A stretch of DNA of 64,000 nucleotides from Protea cynaroides (GCA_028583415.1 CM053276.1:62725510-62789509); one strand, 5' to 3'; positions 19,845-31,960 are shown, numbered from the stretch's first letter. Notes: generated from the sequence alone by a model not told the origin. Numbers and translations: made by a program.

Positions 19845-21132
19845 ATGGCTGGATGCAGAGTAAGTAGAAGGAGACAGAATGCAAACCTATCTCCACCACC
19901 TATGGAGACTAATGACAAAGAGGGTCAGCAAGGACAGGAAGAAATATTGGAACTCAAAATGTTGCACCTCAGAATGTGCACATCCAAGCCAACCCAACCA
20001 ACCTACCTGCACCACCTACAATTTTGGCTACTGCGGTGATGAATTTAGCACAATAAATGCAGCAAATACAGTAAGTGCAAGCCAACATGCAAGCTGCTAT
20101 AGGAATTGCTTTCCCAGCGGCAAACACAACACCTCTACCTGCAGGACAAGCTAGTACAGCACTTGGTGGTAGCAACACTATACCCCAAGCACCACAGACA
20201 CAAGCAGTACAAGGCCAAGTGCCAAACCCTGAAGCACTGCAAGACGGGTATAACCAAGGTAATTATCAGTACCAACCGCCTATGTATGGAGCATATGCAC
20301 TGTATTAGCTTGATCACTCCAGACTGATCGAGCGTTTTCTGAAGTTGAAGCCGAAGGAATTTATAGGCAAGCCATCAGATCCATTATGGCCAGCTCACTG
20401 GATCGATGAGATGGAAAGAAACTTTATGATAATGACTATAAATGATGAAGATAAGGTATTATGTGCCACTTTTATGTTGAAAGATGATGCACACCATTGG
20501 AAATCTACTCGGAGTTATCTATTGACAAAGCATGCCCAACTGACCTGGGCTATCTATAAAGAAGCTTTCTTCGAGAAGTATTTTCCTAGGAGTTTTACAG
20601 ATCAAATGGAAAAGGAGTTTCTGAGTCTATATCAGGGACAGATGACTATAGACGCATATCAACAGCGTTATGAAAAACTGTGTTTCTTTGCTCCCTCTAG
20701 CACGCAAGAGGAAAATACCAAAATTCGAATGTTCATCAAGGGACTTAGGGGAAGCATCGGTGAGCATGTACTAGGATTGGAAAAGAAGATTTATAATGAA
20801 GCTGTACAGATTGCTCAAGTACTGGAATCGAGCCAGAGGGAAAGTTATTTTGCTCAGAACAGGTATTAAAAGGCCCAATGAAAACTCATGCAATGGAGGG
20901 AACTCAAAGACATTTAAACCCTTTCGTACTCAAGGCCTCAATGCTGCAGCTAAGACTACTCCGATAGCCCAACCTCAACAGAAGCAAAGTAATGCTGAAG
21001 TCAAATGCTTCAATTGCGATCAAGTAGGACATTATTCAAGAGAGTGTCCTAAGCCAAGGAAGCAGCTACAGCAAGAAAAGGTTTGTGCAGTTACATCTGA
21101 GGATAGTGCCGCATCGCCTGATGTGGTCACAA
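19845..21132 (+). pseudogene. gag: gag of element B
   Basis: ATG at 19845 (MAGCRVSRRRQN) matches the starts of D and E gag. Frame breaks follow near 19900-20070. Then come the Gln/Ala-rich segment (VQANMQAAIGIAFPAA), the capsid core open for 174 codons (20345-20869: KPKEFIGKPSDPLWPAHWIDEM is the start, SLYQGQMTIDAYQQRYEKL the middle) and a second frame (20796-21143) with the CCHC knuckle CFNCDQVGHYSREC. A one-base shift near 20866 separates them. No convincing splice acceptor remains before the ATG, unlike D, E and A. Confidence 0.88.
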
Positions 21133-21201
21133 GTATGACCTGAACTATTCATTTTGTACTACCTTGTGTAAGCATGTAGACTAAGTTAAATCAAATCACA
21201 G
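21133..21201 (+). other. Putative gag-pol intron of element B (69 bp)
   Basis: GTGGTCACAA|GTATGACC ... CAAATCACAG|GTATCG. Unspliced, gag ends at TGA in the segment (V-T-S-M-T-stop). Spliced, it reads V-T-S-I-V-P-I-N-G into protease. Exactly the same length as in D. Confidence 0.62.
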
Positions 21202-23057
21202 GTATCGTACCTATTAATGGCTTACCCATCAGAGTACTCTTTGACTCTGGAGCTACTCATTCTTTTATATCTGGGTCGTTTATAAAGAAGTTAAATCTAT
21301 CCCTCATACCTTTAGACTACAAACTGCTTGTACGCTCACCTATGGGATTAGAAGTGGAACTGAACAAAGGTTATGGACCATGTCCAGTTCTTATCGGCGA
21401 GAAGATTTTGGATGCAACCATCATTCAACTCGAGATGACAGACTTTGACATTAGCTTGGAAATGTATTGGTTAGCTCGGCACTCTACAAACCTATTATGT
21501 GCAGAAAAAAAATTGATATTTAAAGACAAGGAAGGAGCAGAGTTTAGTTTTACGGGAACCAAACTTCTCCGTAAACGAAAACTCATTCTCTCTGCATTGA
21601 AGGCTAGAAAATGCCTCGAGAAAGGAGGAATTGGGTATCTAGTATCCGTGATCGACCTTACCAAGGAAGCACCATGAATGGAGGATATTGAAGTTGTGCG
21701 TGAATTTTTGGATGTATTTCCTGAGGAACTACCAGGACTACTACCCGATCGAGCGACAGAGTTCGTTATAGATCTTATACTCGAAGCCGCACCAGTATCG
21801 AAAGCACCTTATTGAATGGCTCCTACTGAACTCAAGGAAGTGAAGGTAAAATTACAAGAATTACTGGACAAGGGTTATACCAGACCCAGCATATCACCAT
21901 GGGGAGCGCCAGTATTGTTCGTGAAAAAAAAAAGGATGGTAGCGTTTGACTGTGTATAGATTATTGGAAATTGAATAAGCTTACAATCAAGAATTGGTAC
22001 CCATTGCCTCGGATCGATGACTTGTTCAATCAGTTGCAAGGTGCCAAAGTGTTCTCCAAAATTGCTCTTTGGTCAGGATACCATCAGTTGAAGATTAAGG
22101 AAGGTGATATTCCAAAGACAGCATTCAGAACCAGATATGGACATTATGAATTTTTAGTTATGTCTTTTGGATTGACTAATGCACCCGCACTTTTGTGGAA
22201 CTCATGAATCTGGTATTTCATGATATGTTGGATACGTCAGTTATTGTATTTATTGACGACATACTAGTCTACTCCAAGGACAAAGAAACTCATGTCACAA
22301 ATCTAAGAGCCACTTTGCAGCGACTAAGAAAAGAGAAGTTTTACGTAAAATTTACAAAGTGTGAATTCTGGCTAAATGAAGTCACTTTCTTAGGCCATGT
22401 TGTATCCACTGAAGGATTTAAAGTGGATCCTAGTAAGATTGAAGCCATTGTGAAATGGGAAGCACCTAAGAATGTTGTAGAAATCAGAAGTTTCTTAGGT
22501 TTAGTTGGTTATTATCGACGATTCATGGAAGATTACTCTAGAATCGTCGTACCTCTCACCAATCTAACTAAGAAAGGAGAAAGGTTTGTTTGGATCGATA
22601 AATGTGAAGAGTGTTTCCAAACATTGAAGGCTAGATTGATATTAGCTCCCATCTTGATTATTTCGATCCCAGGACAACCATTTACCTTGTACACCGATGC
22701 ATCTGGGTTAGGTTTAGGATGTGTGCTCATACAAGGAGAACAAGTAATTACGTATGCCTCAAGACAACTGAAGACACATGAGAAGAACTATCCCACTCAT
22801 GACTTAGAATTAGCAGCAGTAGTACATGCTGTTAAGATATGGAGACATTATTTGTATGGAGAGAAATTTCATATTAAATCAGATCATAAGAGTCTCACTC
22901 TTTTTTTTAATCAGAAGGAGTTGAACATGAGACAAAGAAGATGGTTAAAATTATTGAAGAATTATGATTGCGATATCCAGTATCATCCAGGAAAAGCTAA
23001 TGTAGTTACTAACACACTAAGCAGGAAAGCAATGATAGAATCCCAAGAAGAAGTTAA
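21202..23057 (+). pseudogene. pol: pol of element B: protease, RT, RNase H
   Basis: Protease has VLFDSGATHSFIS. RT begins near 21710 with FPEELPGLLPDRATEF and has GAKVFSKIALWSGYHQLKI, where the Asp expected in SKIDL is Ala, and IVFIDDILVYSKD with the catalytic pair intact near 22250. RNase H runs about 22680-23040 (LYTDASGLGLGCVL, THDLELAAVVHA, KSDHKSL). Breaks: TGA at 21814 and 21947, an extra A in the run of As near 21924-21933, and a frame change near 22200. The RT TGA at 21947 falls at the same codon as the stop in element E. Confidence 0.9.
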
Positions 23058-23074
23058 TGCAAAGGCTGTGACTT

Positions 23075-24106
23075 GTGTCACAGGGAGAGTATTTAATTAC
23101 GATTATGGATCATTTGAGTAAGACAACTCGTTTCATAGCTATACGACCTCAGTATACCCTAGAGAGGTTAGCTAAGCTTTATGTAGATAATATTGTCCGA
23201 TTACATGGTGTACTTGAAAGCATTGTGTCCGACAGAGACACACGCTTTACTTTAGAGTTTTGGAAAGGATTACAAAAGGCTATGGGTACAATGTTGAAGT
23301 TTAGTAATGCAATCCATCCTCAGACAGACGGACAGCCAGAACGTACCATTCAGATTTTAGAAGACATGCTCCGAGCTTGTGTCATTGATTTTAAAGGATC
23401 ATGGGATGAGAAATTACCATTGATTGAGTTCGCTTATAACAACAGCTATTAAGCAATTATACAGATGTCACCCTATGAAGCATTGTATGGTAGGAAATGT
23501 CGAACTCCTTTGTTTTGGAATGAAATTGGAGAACCGAGTATTGTTGGACCAGAGTTTGTTGAAGAGACTTGTCGAGTAGTTGACATTATCAAGGAAAGAG
23601 TCTGAATAGCTCAGAACCGTCAGAAGCAATATGCAGATAATCGACGCAGAGATCTTGAATTCAACATAGGTGATAAGGTATTTCTAAAAATGTCTCCTAT
23701 ACGTGGTTTGAAAAGGTTTGGATAGAAGGGAAAGCTGTCTCCTAGATATATTAGACCTTATGAAGTTCTAAATAGACGTAGAAAAGTAGCATATCAGTTA
23801 GCACTACCACCATCCATGTCAAGTGTGCATGATGTATTTCATATCTCATTACTGAAAAAGTATGTCAGAGATCCAATACACGTGTTAACAACGGATCCAT
23901 CAGATTTGACTGAAGATTTGACATTTGAAGTAATACTTTTTGAGATCACTAGTCGGAAGGTGCAACGTCTTTGCAACCGTGACATTTACTACATTAAGGT
24001 TACTTGGAGAAGCCAAAATGTAGAAGAAATTACATGGGAAGAAGAGAACGCTATGCAGAAGCAATATCCTCACCTATTCGACTCAGAAGGTATGTGCAAA
24101 TTTTGA
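23075..24106 (+). pseudogene. pol: pol of element B: integrase core and chromodomain (N-terminus deleted)
   Basis: The sequence jumps from the RNase H tail straight into DHLSKTTRFIAIRPQYTLE, so the HHCC zinc-binding domain and the first catalytic Asp are missing compared with element A (56030-56290). The SDRDTRF and HPQTDGQPERT motifs with second Asp and Glu are present, then PYEALYGRKCRTP. The C-terminus has VHDVFHISLLKKYV and a Tekay-type chromodomain (YIKVTWRSQNVEEITWEEE). Stops occur at 23450, 23604 and 23724. Chromodomains steer integration toward marked chromatin. Confidence 0.88.
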
Positions 24107-24120
24107 GGACAAAATTTATA

Positions 24121-24134
24121 TAAGATGGGGGAGT
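24121..24134 (+). other. Polypurine tract of element B
   Basis: AAGATGGGGGAGT directly before the 3' LTR. Primes plus-strand DNA synthesis. Single copy here, unlike A and D. Confidence 0.85.
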
Positions 24135-26473
24135 TGTAAGACCTACACTCCATTAACTTGGTTTAACCATGTCGTGCCAGGTCTTTCCATCATTCCTGGA
24201 CCAAGTGGACCGAGCATGTGAAGATAGATCACAAACCATGTATGACAATCGAGTTAAAAACACTAAAAACATACCTAAGGTCGCATGCCTGGGTAGGTAT
24301 GGTCGACCATAAGGAAGGGAACCAAAAATCTCAAATACAGAACCCCACGGTCGATGATTTCGACCCTACGGTCGACGGTTTATGCGACAGTATGATCGAC
24401 TGTAAGAAACCCAGATCATACTCTGAGTTTTGAAAACTTTCCTAAACTAAGGGATTGCTGTCCTAATTGAAAGAGGACTTTATATGGAGAGTTTTCTCTA
24501 TATAAGGGACGTCCTTCAGCCCTTTTTCACTCTTTTAGAACATTAGTAAACCCTAGAGAAAGAGAAGGAAGAGAAGGAGGAGGAAAAAACTAAGGAGAGG
24601 AATTTACTGAGAAGAGATTGGCTCACTATCACAGGCAAAGGTATGAAACAAATCTCCGGAGATGTAAACTCTAAGGAATAAGGCTTCTATGGAAGATAGG
24701 CAATATCAACCTAATATAATCTATGTGATTTCTTTGAGAAAATCTCAAGGAGAACCATGAGGAGTGAATTTGATGATTAGTGTTGATAAGAAACTACTAA
24801 TGATGGCCATAGGATGACCTTAGAATAAACCCCATTGAAGAACAGAAGAATTGACCCAAGAAGAACTCGAATTGTATGTAGACTATGATCAGAAATCTCA
24901 AGGTTGCAGCTACAATCAACCATAGCATGACCAGTATGACTAGAGGATCGACCATAGACATTCGGGAAGATTTCAGAAATCATATGGTCGCAGCTATAGT
25001 CGCACCATATGCGACTGTAGGATATCGATCGTAGACAGTAAGGTCTATACAGCATGAGACCATAGGACTAATTAGGAACCTATTAGTGCTCTTTTTCAAT
25101 TTTTAACTACTGTAACATGTCACATATAAACCCTAACATAAATTCATATAACTTTTAGATTGTTAAATCAATTCAAAGATAATTTCAAGGCTTCGAAAGA
25201 CATCGAGTATTGCTAACAGGTGAGGGAACAAGACCTAAACTAATTGGATAATAACAAACTATTTATTTTTATTAAGTCCAATGCCATGATTGATTCTATG
25301 TGTGTTTGCTTGTAATGTGCATCTCATATGTCATCCAATATTCCTGCTATTACAGCTCATGCATATTTAATTCCGTTTATTTATAACATGATGATGATGA
25401 TGATGATGCTAGGAATAAGCATGTGAATGTATGTGTGTGGTTGGTGTGTTGGATGCGAGTGGAGCATCAGGGGGAGGACGTGGCATGGTAATCTTCGACC
25501 TTGTCATCAGACTCTAGCTCTATCTCTACTCAAGTCTTGCCCACTAGCATCGTCGTATCAGCATTACCTTAGCAGAACTATTACTTCGTAGGGCATCAGG
25601 GGAGGTGATCTCGGACCGTGTGGTCTCTGACTCTATCGGGGGACCTTAGCTCTATCTCTATGGACGTATTGAGGGATGCTGGGGTGAGGCCTTGGATACA
25701 CTGTTTGGCATAGGATTGGTTAGTTGTGAGCCCAGTTTGCAAGCCCTCGCCAATAATGGCTTACGTGTTGGTATGGGTAGGGCATCAGGGGAAGTGTTGG
25801 TGGTGTTTGATCCGAACACTTTAACTCTATCTCTATTCCATGGTGGGTGCATGTGGGATGGCAATGGTGTTTGATCCATCGGGTGGATTCACACACTGGT
25901 GTATAGAGGTGCGGCGACCACCAAACCTTTCTATAGCATATTGTAAACTTATAAACCAGACCACAGATATGAATTAAATGCATGCATATGTTTGTTATAT
26001 TGTTTTGTTTGCTCATTGAGTCGTGATGTGTGCTCACCCTTTCGACTTCAAATATTTTTAGTTTATGATGCAGTTCCTACTTTTGAAGAATATATGAATG
26101 CGTCGACGTATGGACACATTGCTACGATGGATGTAGAAGCTGAAGAAGATGTGCATGATTCATCATGCGAGTGCAACCACTGTGTTTTTGCTTAAGTTTA
26201 GTTATAATTTGAACATCAGATATGTAATTGATTATTTATTTTTATGTCTTGTGGTTTGGAGATAATTAGATTAAATACTTATTTATCACTGTTAGACTCT
26301 CAATTCATTATCTATAAGACTTGCGCTTATTTGTTTATTAACTCTAATTATTAATGTGGAATGTGTGTGTGGTTTGATATGGTGGGTACGACCTATACGA
26401 GATCTTGGGTGAACCGTTGGTTTATTGGCAGTTCATCACACCATTCTGGTTAGACCAGAATTGGGGTGTAACA
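24135..26473 (+). repeat. 3' LTR of element B
   Basis: TGTAAGACCTACACTCC ... GGGGTGTAACA, 2339 bp, the same elements in the same order as the 5' LTR, without the 34-bp duplication. TATA near 24499-24508 followed by GGGACGTCC. ATG run near 25388-25410. Confidence 0.95.
26076..26195 (+). CDS. LTR-encoded 39-codon conserved reading frame (B 3' copy)
   Basis: Open to TAA at 26193, ending HDSSCECNHCVFA, with YGHIATMD in the centre. Differs from the 5' LTR copy at several codons, but the length and the CECxxC ending are kept. Translation unproven. Confidence 0.42.
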   Translation, partial: PTFEEYMNASTYGHIATMDVEAEEDVHDSSCECNHCVFA

Positions 26474-26478
26474 GGAGG
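26474..26478 (+). repeat. Target-site duplication GGAGG of element B (right copy)
   Basis: Matches 15016-15020. Confidence 0.95.
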
Positions 26479-28013
26479 AGTGGGATTCCAAGTGTCTGTG
26501 GTTGACATTACTGTAGAGGTGCCAAAGATGAAAGATCTTAATGTGATACGAGAATTCCTAGATATATTTCCAGAAGATCTACCAGGACTACCTCCAAACA
26601 GGGCTACAGAGTTTATGATAGACCTTATGCCAAGGCCGGCGTCGATGTCTAAGGCACCTTACAGGATGGCCCCTATAGAGTTGAATGAGTTGAAGACTCA
26701 GCTACAAGAATTACTAGATAAGGGTTTCATACGATCAAATATATCACCGTTGGGAGCACCTGTATTGTTCATAAAGAAGAAGGATGGTAGCGTACGTCTA
26801 TGTATCAACTGCCGAGAGTTGAACAAGTTAACCATCAAGAACAAATACCCTTTACCTAGGATTGACGATCTGTTCGATCAGTTGCAAGGTGCAAAGGTTT
26901 TTTCGAAGATTGATCTTAGATCTGGATATTACCAACTAAAGATCAAGGTTGGAGATGTTCCAAAAACTGCTTTTAAGACATGATATGGGCATTATGAGTT
27001 CCTTATGATGTTGTTCGGGTTGACTAATGCCCTAGCATCATTTATGGAATTGATGAACCGAGTGTTTCATGACATGTTGGGCACTTCAATCATCATATTC
27101 ATTGATGACATATTGGTCAACTCAACGGACAAGGATAGGAATGCAACACACTTAAGAGTAGCCCTACAATGGTTAAGAAGGGAGAAGCTCTATGCAAAAT
27201 TCAAGAAGTGTGAATTTTGGCTAAAGGAAATGACATTCTTAGGTCATGTAGTATCTATAGATGGTATCAAAGTGGATCTAAGCAAGATAGAGGCCATCGT
27301 AGGATGGGAAGCACCGAAGTCAGTTGCTGAGATTCGCAGCTTCCTGGGCTTAGCTGGTTACTACAGAAGATTTATGGAAGACTATTCAAGGATCATTGTT
27401 CCACTCATCAGGCTAACCAAGAAAAGAGAGAAATTCATATGGATAGATGAGTATGAGAGGTGCTTTCAAACTCTGAAGTCAAGATTGGTCTCTGCACCTA
27501 TCTTAACTATCCCAGCACCAGGCATGTCGTCACTTTATATACGGATGCATTGGGTTTGGGACTTGGATGTGTATTGATGCAAGGAGAATACGTGATCGCC
27601 TATGCTTTAAGACAGTTAAAGGAGCATGAGAAGAACTATCCTACGCATGATCTGGAGTTGGCAATGGTCATTCATGCGATTAAGAATTTGAGGCATTACT
27701 TGTATGGTGAAAAGTTTCAAATCAAGTCCGATCACAAGAGTCTGACTTACCTTTTCACTCAGAAGGACCTGAATATGAGGCAGAGGAGGTGGTTGGAATT
27801 ATTGAAAGACTATGATTGTGATATCCAGTACCATCTAGGTAAAGCAAAAGTTGTAGCTGATGCCTTAAGTAGAAAAGTGGACATTGAAACCTAAGGCATG
27901 ACCTAATTTCAAATGCCAAATTATGTTCTGTAGCCTCTAGCTCGACAAAGAATGAAGACCAGCATATATTAGAGTCAACAGAGGATCCAGTGGAGCAAGG
28001 TTTGATTAACAAG
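26479..28013 (+). pseudogene. pol: pol of element A: RT and RNase H, between insertions B and C
   Basis: Continues the protease frame cut at 15020. RT: FPEDLPGLPPNRATEF, GAPVLFIKKKDGSVRLCI (Arg intact here), FSKIDLRSGYYQL, IIFIDDILVNS near 27100. RNase H: LYTDALGLGLGCVL, THDLELAMVIHA, KSDHKSL, ending in LGKAKVVADALSRK. Defects: a TGA at 26981 (YGHYEF run), a frame change near 27520 and a stop at 27892. The frame is then cut by element C at 28013 and resumes at 55809 with the linker and integrase. Otherwise well preserved. Confidence 0.92.
28009..28013 (+). repeat. Target-site duplication ACAAG of element C (left copy)
   Basis: ACAAG here and at 55809-55813, flanking element C exactly. Confidence 0.95.
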
Positions 28014-28659
28014 TGTGAGGACACGGGAAAAATCTTTTGAAATTAATTTATCCTCATTTTTAAATTGAGTTTTCAAGTAGTTAAAGTTGTCTACCCTCAT
28101 TACACTCAGACTAAGATCTGGAAAGTTCTCACCTTCAGATCCCATCCACTCACGCCAGTGGAGGGTAAAAAGACTGGAGTCGCCACCTAGATAAGGTCTA
28201 GGACCTATAAATGATGTCCCTCAAAGGAGGGACAGTAATGACTCGCGCAAATGGAACGACTGTCTTGTCTCACCAAAGGCGGGTAAGTGCCAAATTACGA
28301 ATTGGGAAGGTGTTAGGCACCCAACTCGCTCGGTTGAACCGGTCTCCCTAAATCCTATCCTTTCCTACAGTTTATGAACACTTGGGGCTATCTAAATACA
28401 TTATAAGGTAGAAAGGGGAATCCCAAGTTCATTTCTAAATCTTCGCTAACTATACATGCAATAAGCTGAAATTAAACAAATTAAACAAGAAAATAATTAC
28501 AAAATAAATCAAGGAATTCAAAGAATAGCTTAATCATACATCAAAAGAAAGGGAAAAAAATATATAACATATGACCGAGGTCTGGGAAAATCCCAGGCTG
28601 GCTACGTATCCCTGTGCGGTGAGAATCAGGCCAAACGTAGTTCGGGCGGGTGTGTACGT

Positions 28660-29040
28660 ACCAAGTGTGTGCAAGAGAAGGAACGCTCCCAAAATATTGG
28701 AACGCATCCCAAGCGATGGATGCTCCCACAATCATGGAACACATCCAATGGTGAGAGATGTCCCCACAACAGTGGGACCCATCTCAGTATTGAGGTACTC
28801 CCTATCACAAGGAAGTTTCCTCGGATAGGTAATCCCATAATACATCGAACTTACCTCAATTTGAGTGTGCGTCTGTGAAAATGATGCTCCCAAAATATTG
28901 AAACACATCCGAAGGATGAGATGCTCCCACAATGGTGGAACACATCTCGGTGTAGAGGTATTCCCCTCTACAGGAAAATCCCTTCGCTGAGGTAATCCCA
29001 TAATATATGGAACTTACCTCATTTTGACCGAGCGTGGAGC
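28660..29040. repeat. Degenerate internal repeats in C LTR
   Basis: Two to three units of about 150-170 bp share GATGCTCCCACAAT, GGAACACATC and GGTAATCCCATAATA. The other LTR has the counterpart at 52560-52920. No coding meaning seen; open frames here are accidental. Confidence 0.6.
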
Positions 29041-30845
29041 GACCAAACTCCCCCACAGCCTACGTATCCCTCAAGACCTCTGTCTCTCCAGAATCAGGTC
29101 AAGGGTAGTTCCCATGGATTGATGAGCCATGGACACGCATGGCAACACTCAGGAAAGGCCAAATGCCTCAACTCCCCACTCACGGGGTATACTAATATCT
29201 CACTCACATCCCACATCCGAGATGCCTAGGTGGACCGTCCGTCCGACCACTAATCCTATGCATACATCTACCCAATCGCACATTTTTCATTAATATACAT
29301 TTTTTACAACGATTTCCCACACTCTTGGTTCCAATCCTAGGGTTGGGTGGGCTGATTCTAAATGAGCCCACAAGGGTCGGGCCTATTGGAACCCCTAAAC
29401 AAACACATCACGGAAAGCGAGCATCCTAGCATACATCTATCAAAAATTGGATGTCAAAGATCACTTGGGGGTATGGTGGCGATGCCTTCAAATTAAATCA
29501 TACAAGTATATAAGCATATAGGCATATGATGGAAACTAAATAGAGCATGTGATAAAAAACCAAAAATAGAAAGAAACTATATACATGTGATGTTAAAACA
29601 GCAGGAACCATCAAATGTGTAAAACATGAAACCATAATGAGAACCAGGATATATGAAGCAAAAAGAAATAAAAAAAAACAGCATGTATTATGTACAATGA
29701 AATGACCTACATACCCTACCAGAGATAGGTTGACCATAAGAAAGGGCATGAGATAAAAAAATAAAAGAAGACATGAGCACAACATTAAGCCAAACCAGAA
29801 TCAACATGCATCTGAATCAAACCAAAACAATCTAGATAAACCTGAACCTAATCTAAACCCGAATCAGGCCAGGCCAAAACTGACAGACTCAACTGACCCA
29901 AAATGGGTCAACCCAAACCAGACTGAACCCAACTTTAACTTAAAGAGTAAACTTGGGCCAAATAAACCAAACCTAAATTAACCCAACAAACAGTCCTAGA
30001 CCTAGGCCAAGAGACCCTAACCAGACCCACTTGGACCAGACCAGACTAGGCTTCACATACCAATCCTGAACCAGATCCAACATACCCAATTAACTGGGTC
30101 AACCCGAACCTGACCCAATGCACACTAAATCCACTGAACCAGATCAGACCTGGTAAATCAGACTAGAGCCAGACCACGGTAAGCCAACCTAAACCAACTC
30201 TGAGTAACCCAGACTACAATAAGCCAAATCTAAACCAAGTCTAGACTGACCAAACCAAATCCAAAGGAACATAACTTAGCCTAAGCCTAGGTCTGACCTA
30301 AACCAGCACCTAATCAGGCTAAACCAAACCTAATGAAACAAACAACAACTTACAGACCCGGATCTCAGCCTATTGAGTAAGCCAAAATAAAATTAAAAAA
30401 ATGATAATAAAAAAACTTCCCCCTCCCCTGGAACATTGCCCGAATGCAACATTACAATAATAAACAAAAAATAAAGATATAATAAAAAAAATAATGAACT
30501 CACCTATCGACCTCAAAAGCTTTGAAGGAAAAAAAATGTTGCGTCTCATAAACCTTCAACTTGAATGAGATGCACACCAACCGTCAGAAGCTTTCATAAT
30601 CAAGCCATTTAGAAGACCAATTCTTTCTTCAACTCAAAATGAAACTTTGTCTTCTACTAATGGTACTGTTTTTGGGCTAAATACCTCCAAAAGCTTCAAA
30701 TTAAAACTGCTCCAAATGTCGATGGCTCCTGCTAAACCCTAGTGCTTACCTTATTATCGATCGATCTCAGAGCTTCTTTCTCTCAAGTTTTAGTATTTCG
30801 GACAGTAGCTGAAATAGATATTTTCAGCCGCGCGAACAACCAGAG

Positions 30846-31320
30846 ATGAGAGATTTCTGCTTTTTTTTTTCCTCTCTGGTTTCTCCTCTCCGCGGCAACC
30901 GCTGCTTTCTTCTTCTACTACTACTCCTTTCTCTATCCTCCTCTGTTCTTCTTTCTCTTCTACTGCTGTTTTTTTTCTCTCCTTTCTCCTTGCTCTTTCT
31001 TCTTCCTCCTCTCGCCGCTGCCGCCGCCTTCTTCTTCTTCCTCTTCTGCTCCTCTTCTCTTTCTTCTGGTTTTTCTTCCTTTTTTTTTTCTCCTCTTCTG
31101 CTACGGCTTCTCTTTCTTCTGCTTTTTTTTTTTTTTCTCTTCTCCTCTTCTGCTACGGCTTCTTTAGACCGGCAGCGATGGTGCTGCTCTTTCCTCTTTT
31201 CCACCGGCGGCGGCTCTGCTGCTACTTTCCTCCACTTTCTTCTTTTCTCCTTCTCCTTCTCGCTGCTCTCTCTCCCCTGATTTTTTTCTCCTCTTCTTTT
31301 CCCTCCCGTTCTGTCCGCCC
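30846..31320. repeat. Pyrimidine-rich low-complexity tract in C LTR
   Basis: About 475 bp of TTCTTCTCC-type sequence on the plus strand, purine-rich on the element's sense strand. Produces long Leu/Ser/Phe-rich and Lys/Arg/Glu-rich spurious frames. Confidence 0.8.
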
Positions 31321-31690
31321 TCCTCCCTTTTCTCACTATTCTGGACAAACCTCACTTGATGAGGTGTCGATGGGGGGGGGGGGAATGGGAGAGTTGAGGT
31401 GACTGGGGAGAAGCCGAGAGACCGACGGCTTTAGGGGAGAGATTTCGGGGAGGAGGGTTGAGGTGTCGACCTCTCCTCTTCCCCTGCAAATCCCTCCCTC
31501 ATCGCCTCTCTCCATCTCTGCTTCTCCTTTCTTCTCCTCTCTTGATTTCTGCTTTTTTTGCTTCTTTTTTTTTTGATTTTTTTTCCTTCTTGGTCTTCGA
31601 TCCCTTCTTTTAGGGATCTGGATTGTTGTTGCTTCTTTTTTTTTTCTTTTTTTTGTACCAAAACTGCCCCTACCCCTTTTTCATTTTACG

Positions 31691-31693
<3 letters not shown>

Positions 31694-31776
<83 letters not shown>
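31694..31776. repeat. AT dinucleotide microsatellite (~41 units)
   Basis: Uninterrupted AT repeat of about 83 bp. The homologous position in the other LTR (55594-55630) has only about 18 units. Confidence 0.95.
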
Positions 31777-31778
<2 letters not shown>

Positions 31779-31960
31779 CTTTTCTTTCAATTCTTTTTTT
31801 TTCTTTTTTTATATATCTTTGTTTCATTCATTTTTTTTATCATTATTATTTTTTATTTTTTTATTTTTTTATTTTTTTCTTTTTTTTACACCCCTCTCAT
31901 TGCGTATAGTACCCCAATGAGAGCAGAGATCCCCGCAGTGGCAAAATTGGGGTGCTGACA

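Larger units (their letters stand above)
15021..26473 (+). mobile_element. Element B: full-length but defective Tekay-like chromovirus
   Basis: 11,453 bp with both LTRs, TSD GGAGG, PBS, antisense ORF, gag, protease, RT, RNase H, partial integrase, chromodomain and PPT in the usual Tekay order. The LTRs differ by several per cent by eye, so it is clearly older than D. The pol has nonsense codons, a frameshift in RT, and a deletion that removes the zinc-binding N-terminus of integrase. Confidence 0.95.
28014..31960 (-). repeat. 3' LTR of element C
   Basis: 3947 bp. Contains the conserved GGTGTTAGGCACCC block near 28309, degenerate tandem units with GATGCTCCCACAAT and GGTAATCCCATAATA (about 28660-29040), an ACC-rich degenerate repeat stretch (29810-30350), a pyrimidine-rich tract (30846-31320), a G run near 31371-31383, and a long AT dinucleotide run. 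No gene inside. Confidence 0.92.

Noticed and set aside
30846..31348. Long Ser/Leu/Phe-rich and Lys/Arg/Glu-rich ORFs on both strands
   Set aside because: They translate a pyrimidine-rich low-complexity tract inside the LTR of C and recur in the other LTR with frameshifts; no domain.
31365..31390. G run as a G-quadruplex promoter element
   Set aside because: Single G run of about 13 in a low-complexity LTR context; the other LTR has only six Gs there, so no conserved structure.
31558..31958. ORFs with Ile-Tyr repeats
   Set aside because: Translation of the AT dinucleotide run.
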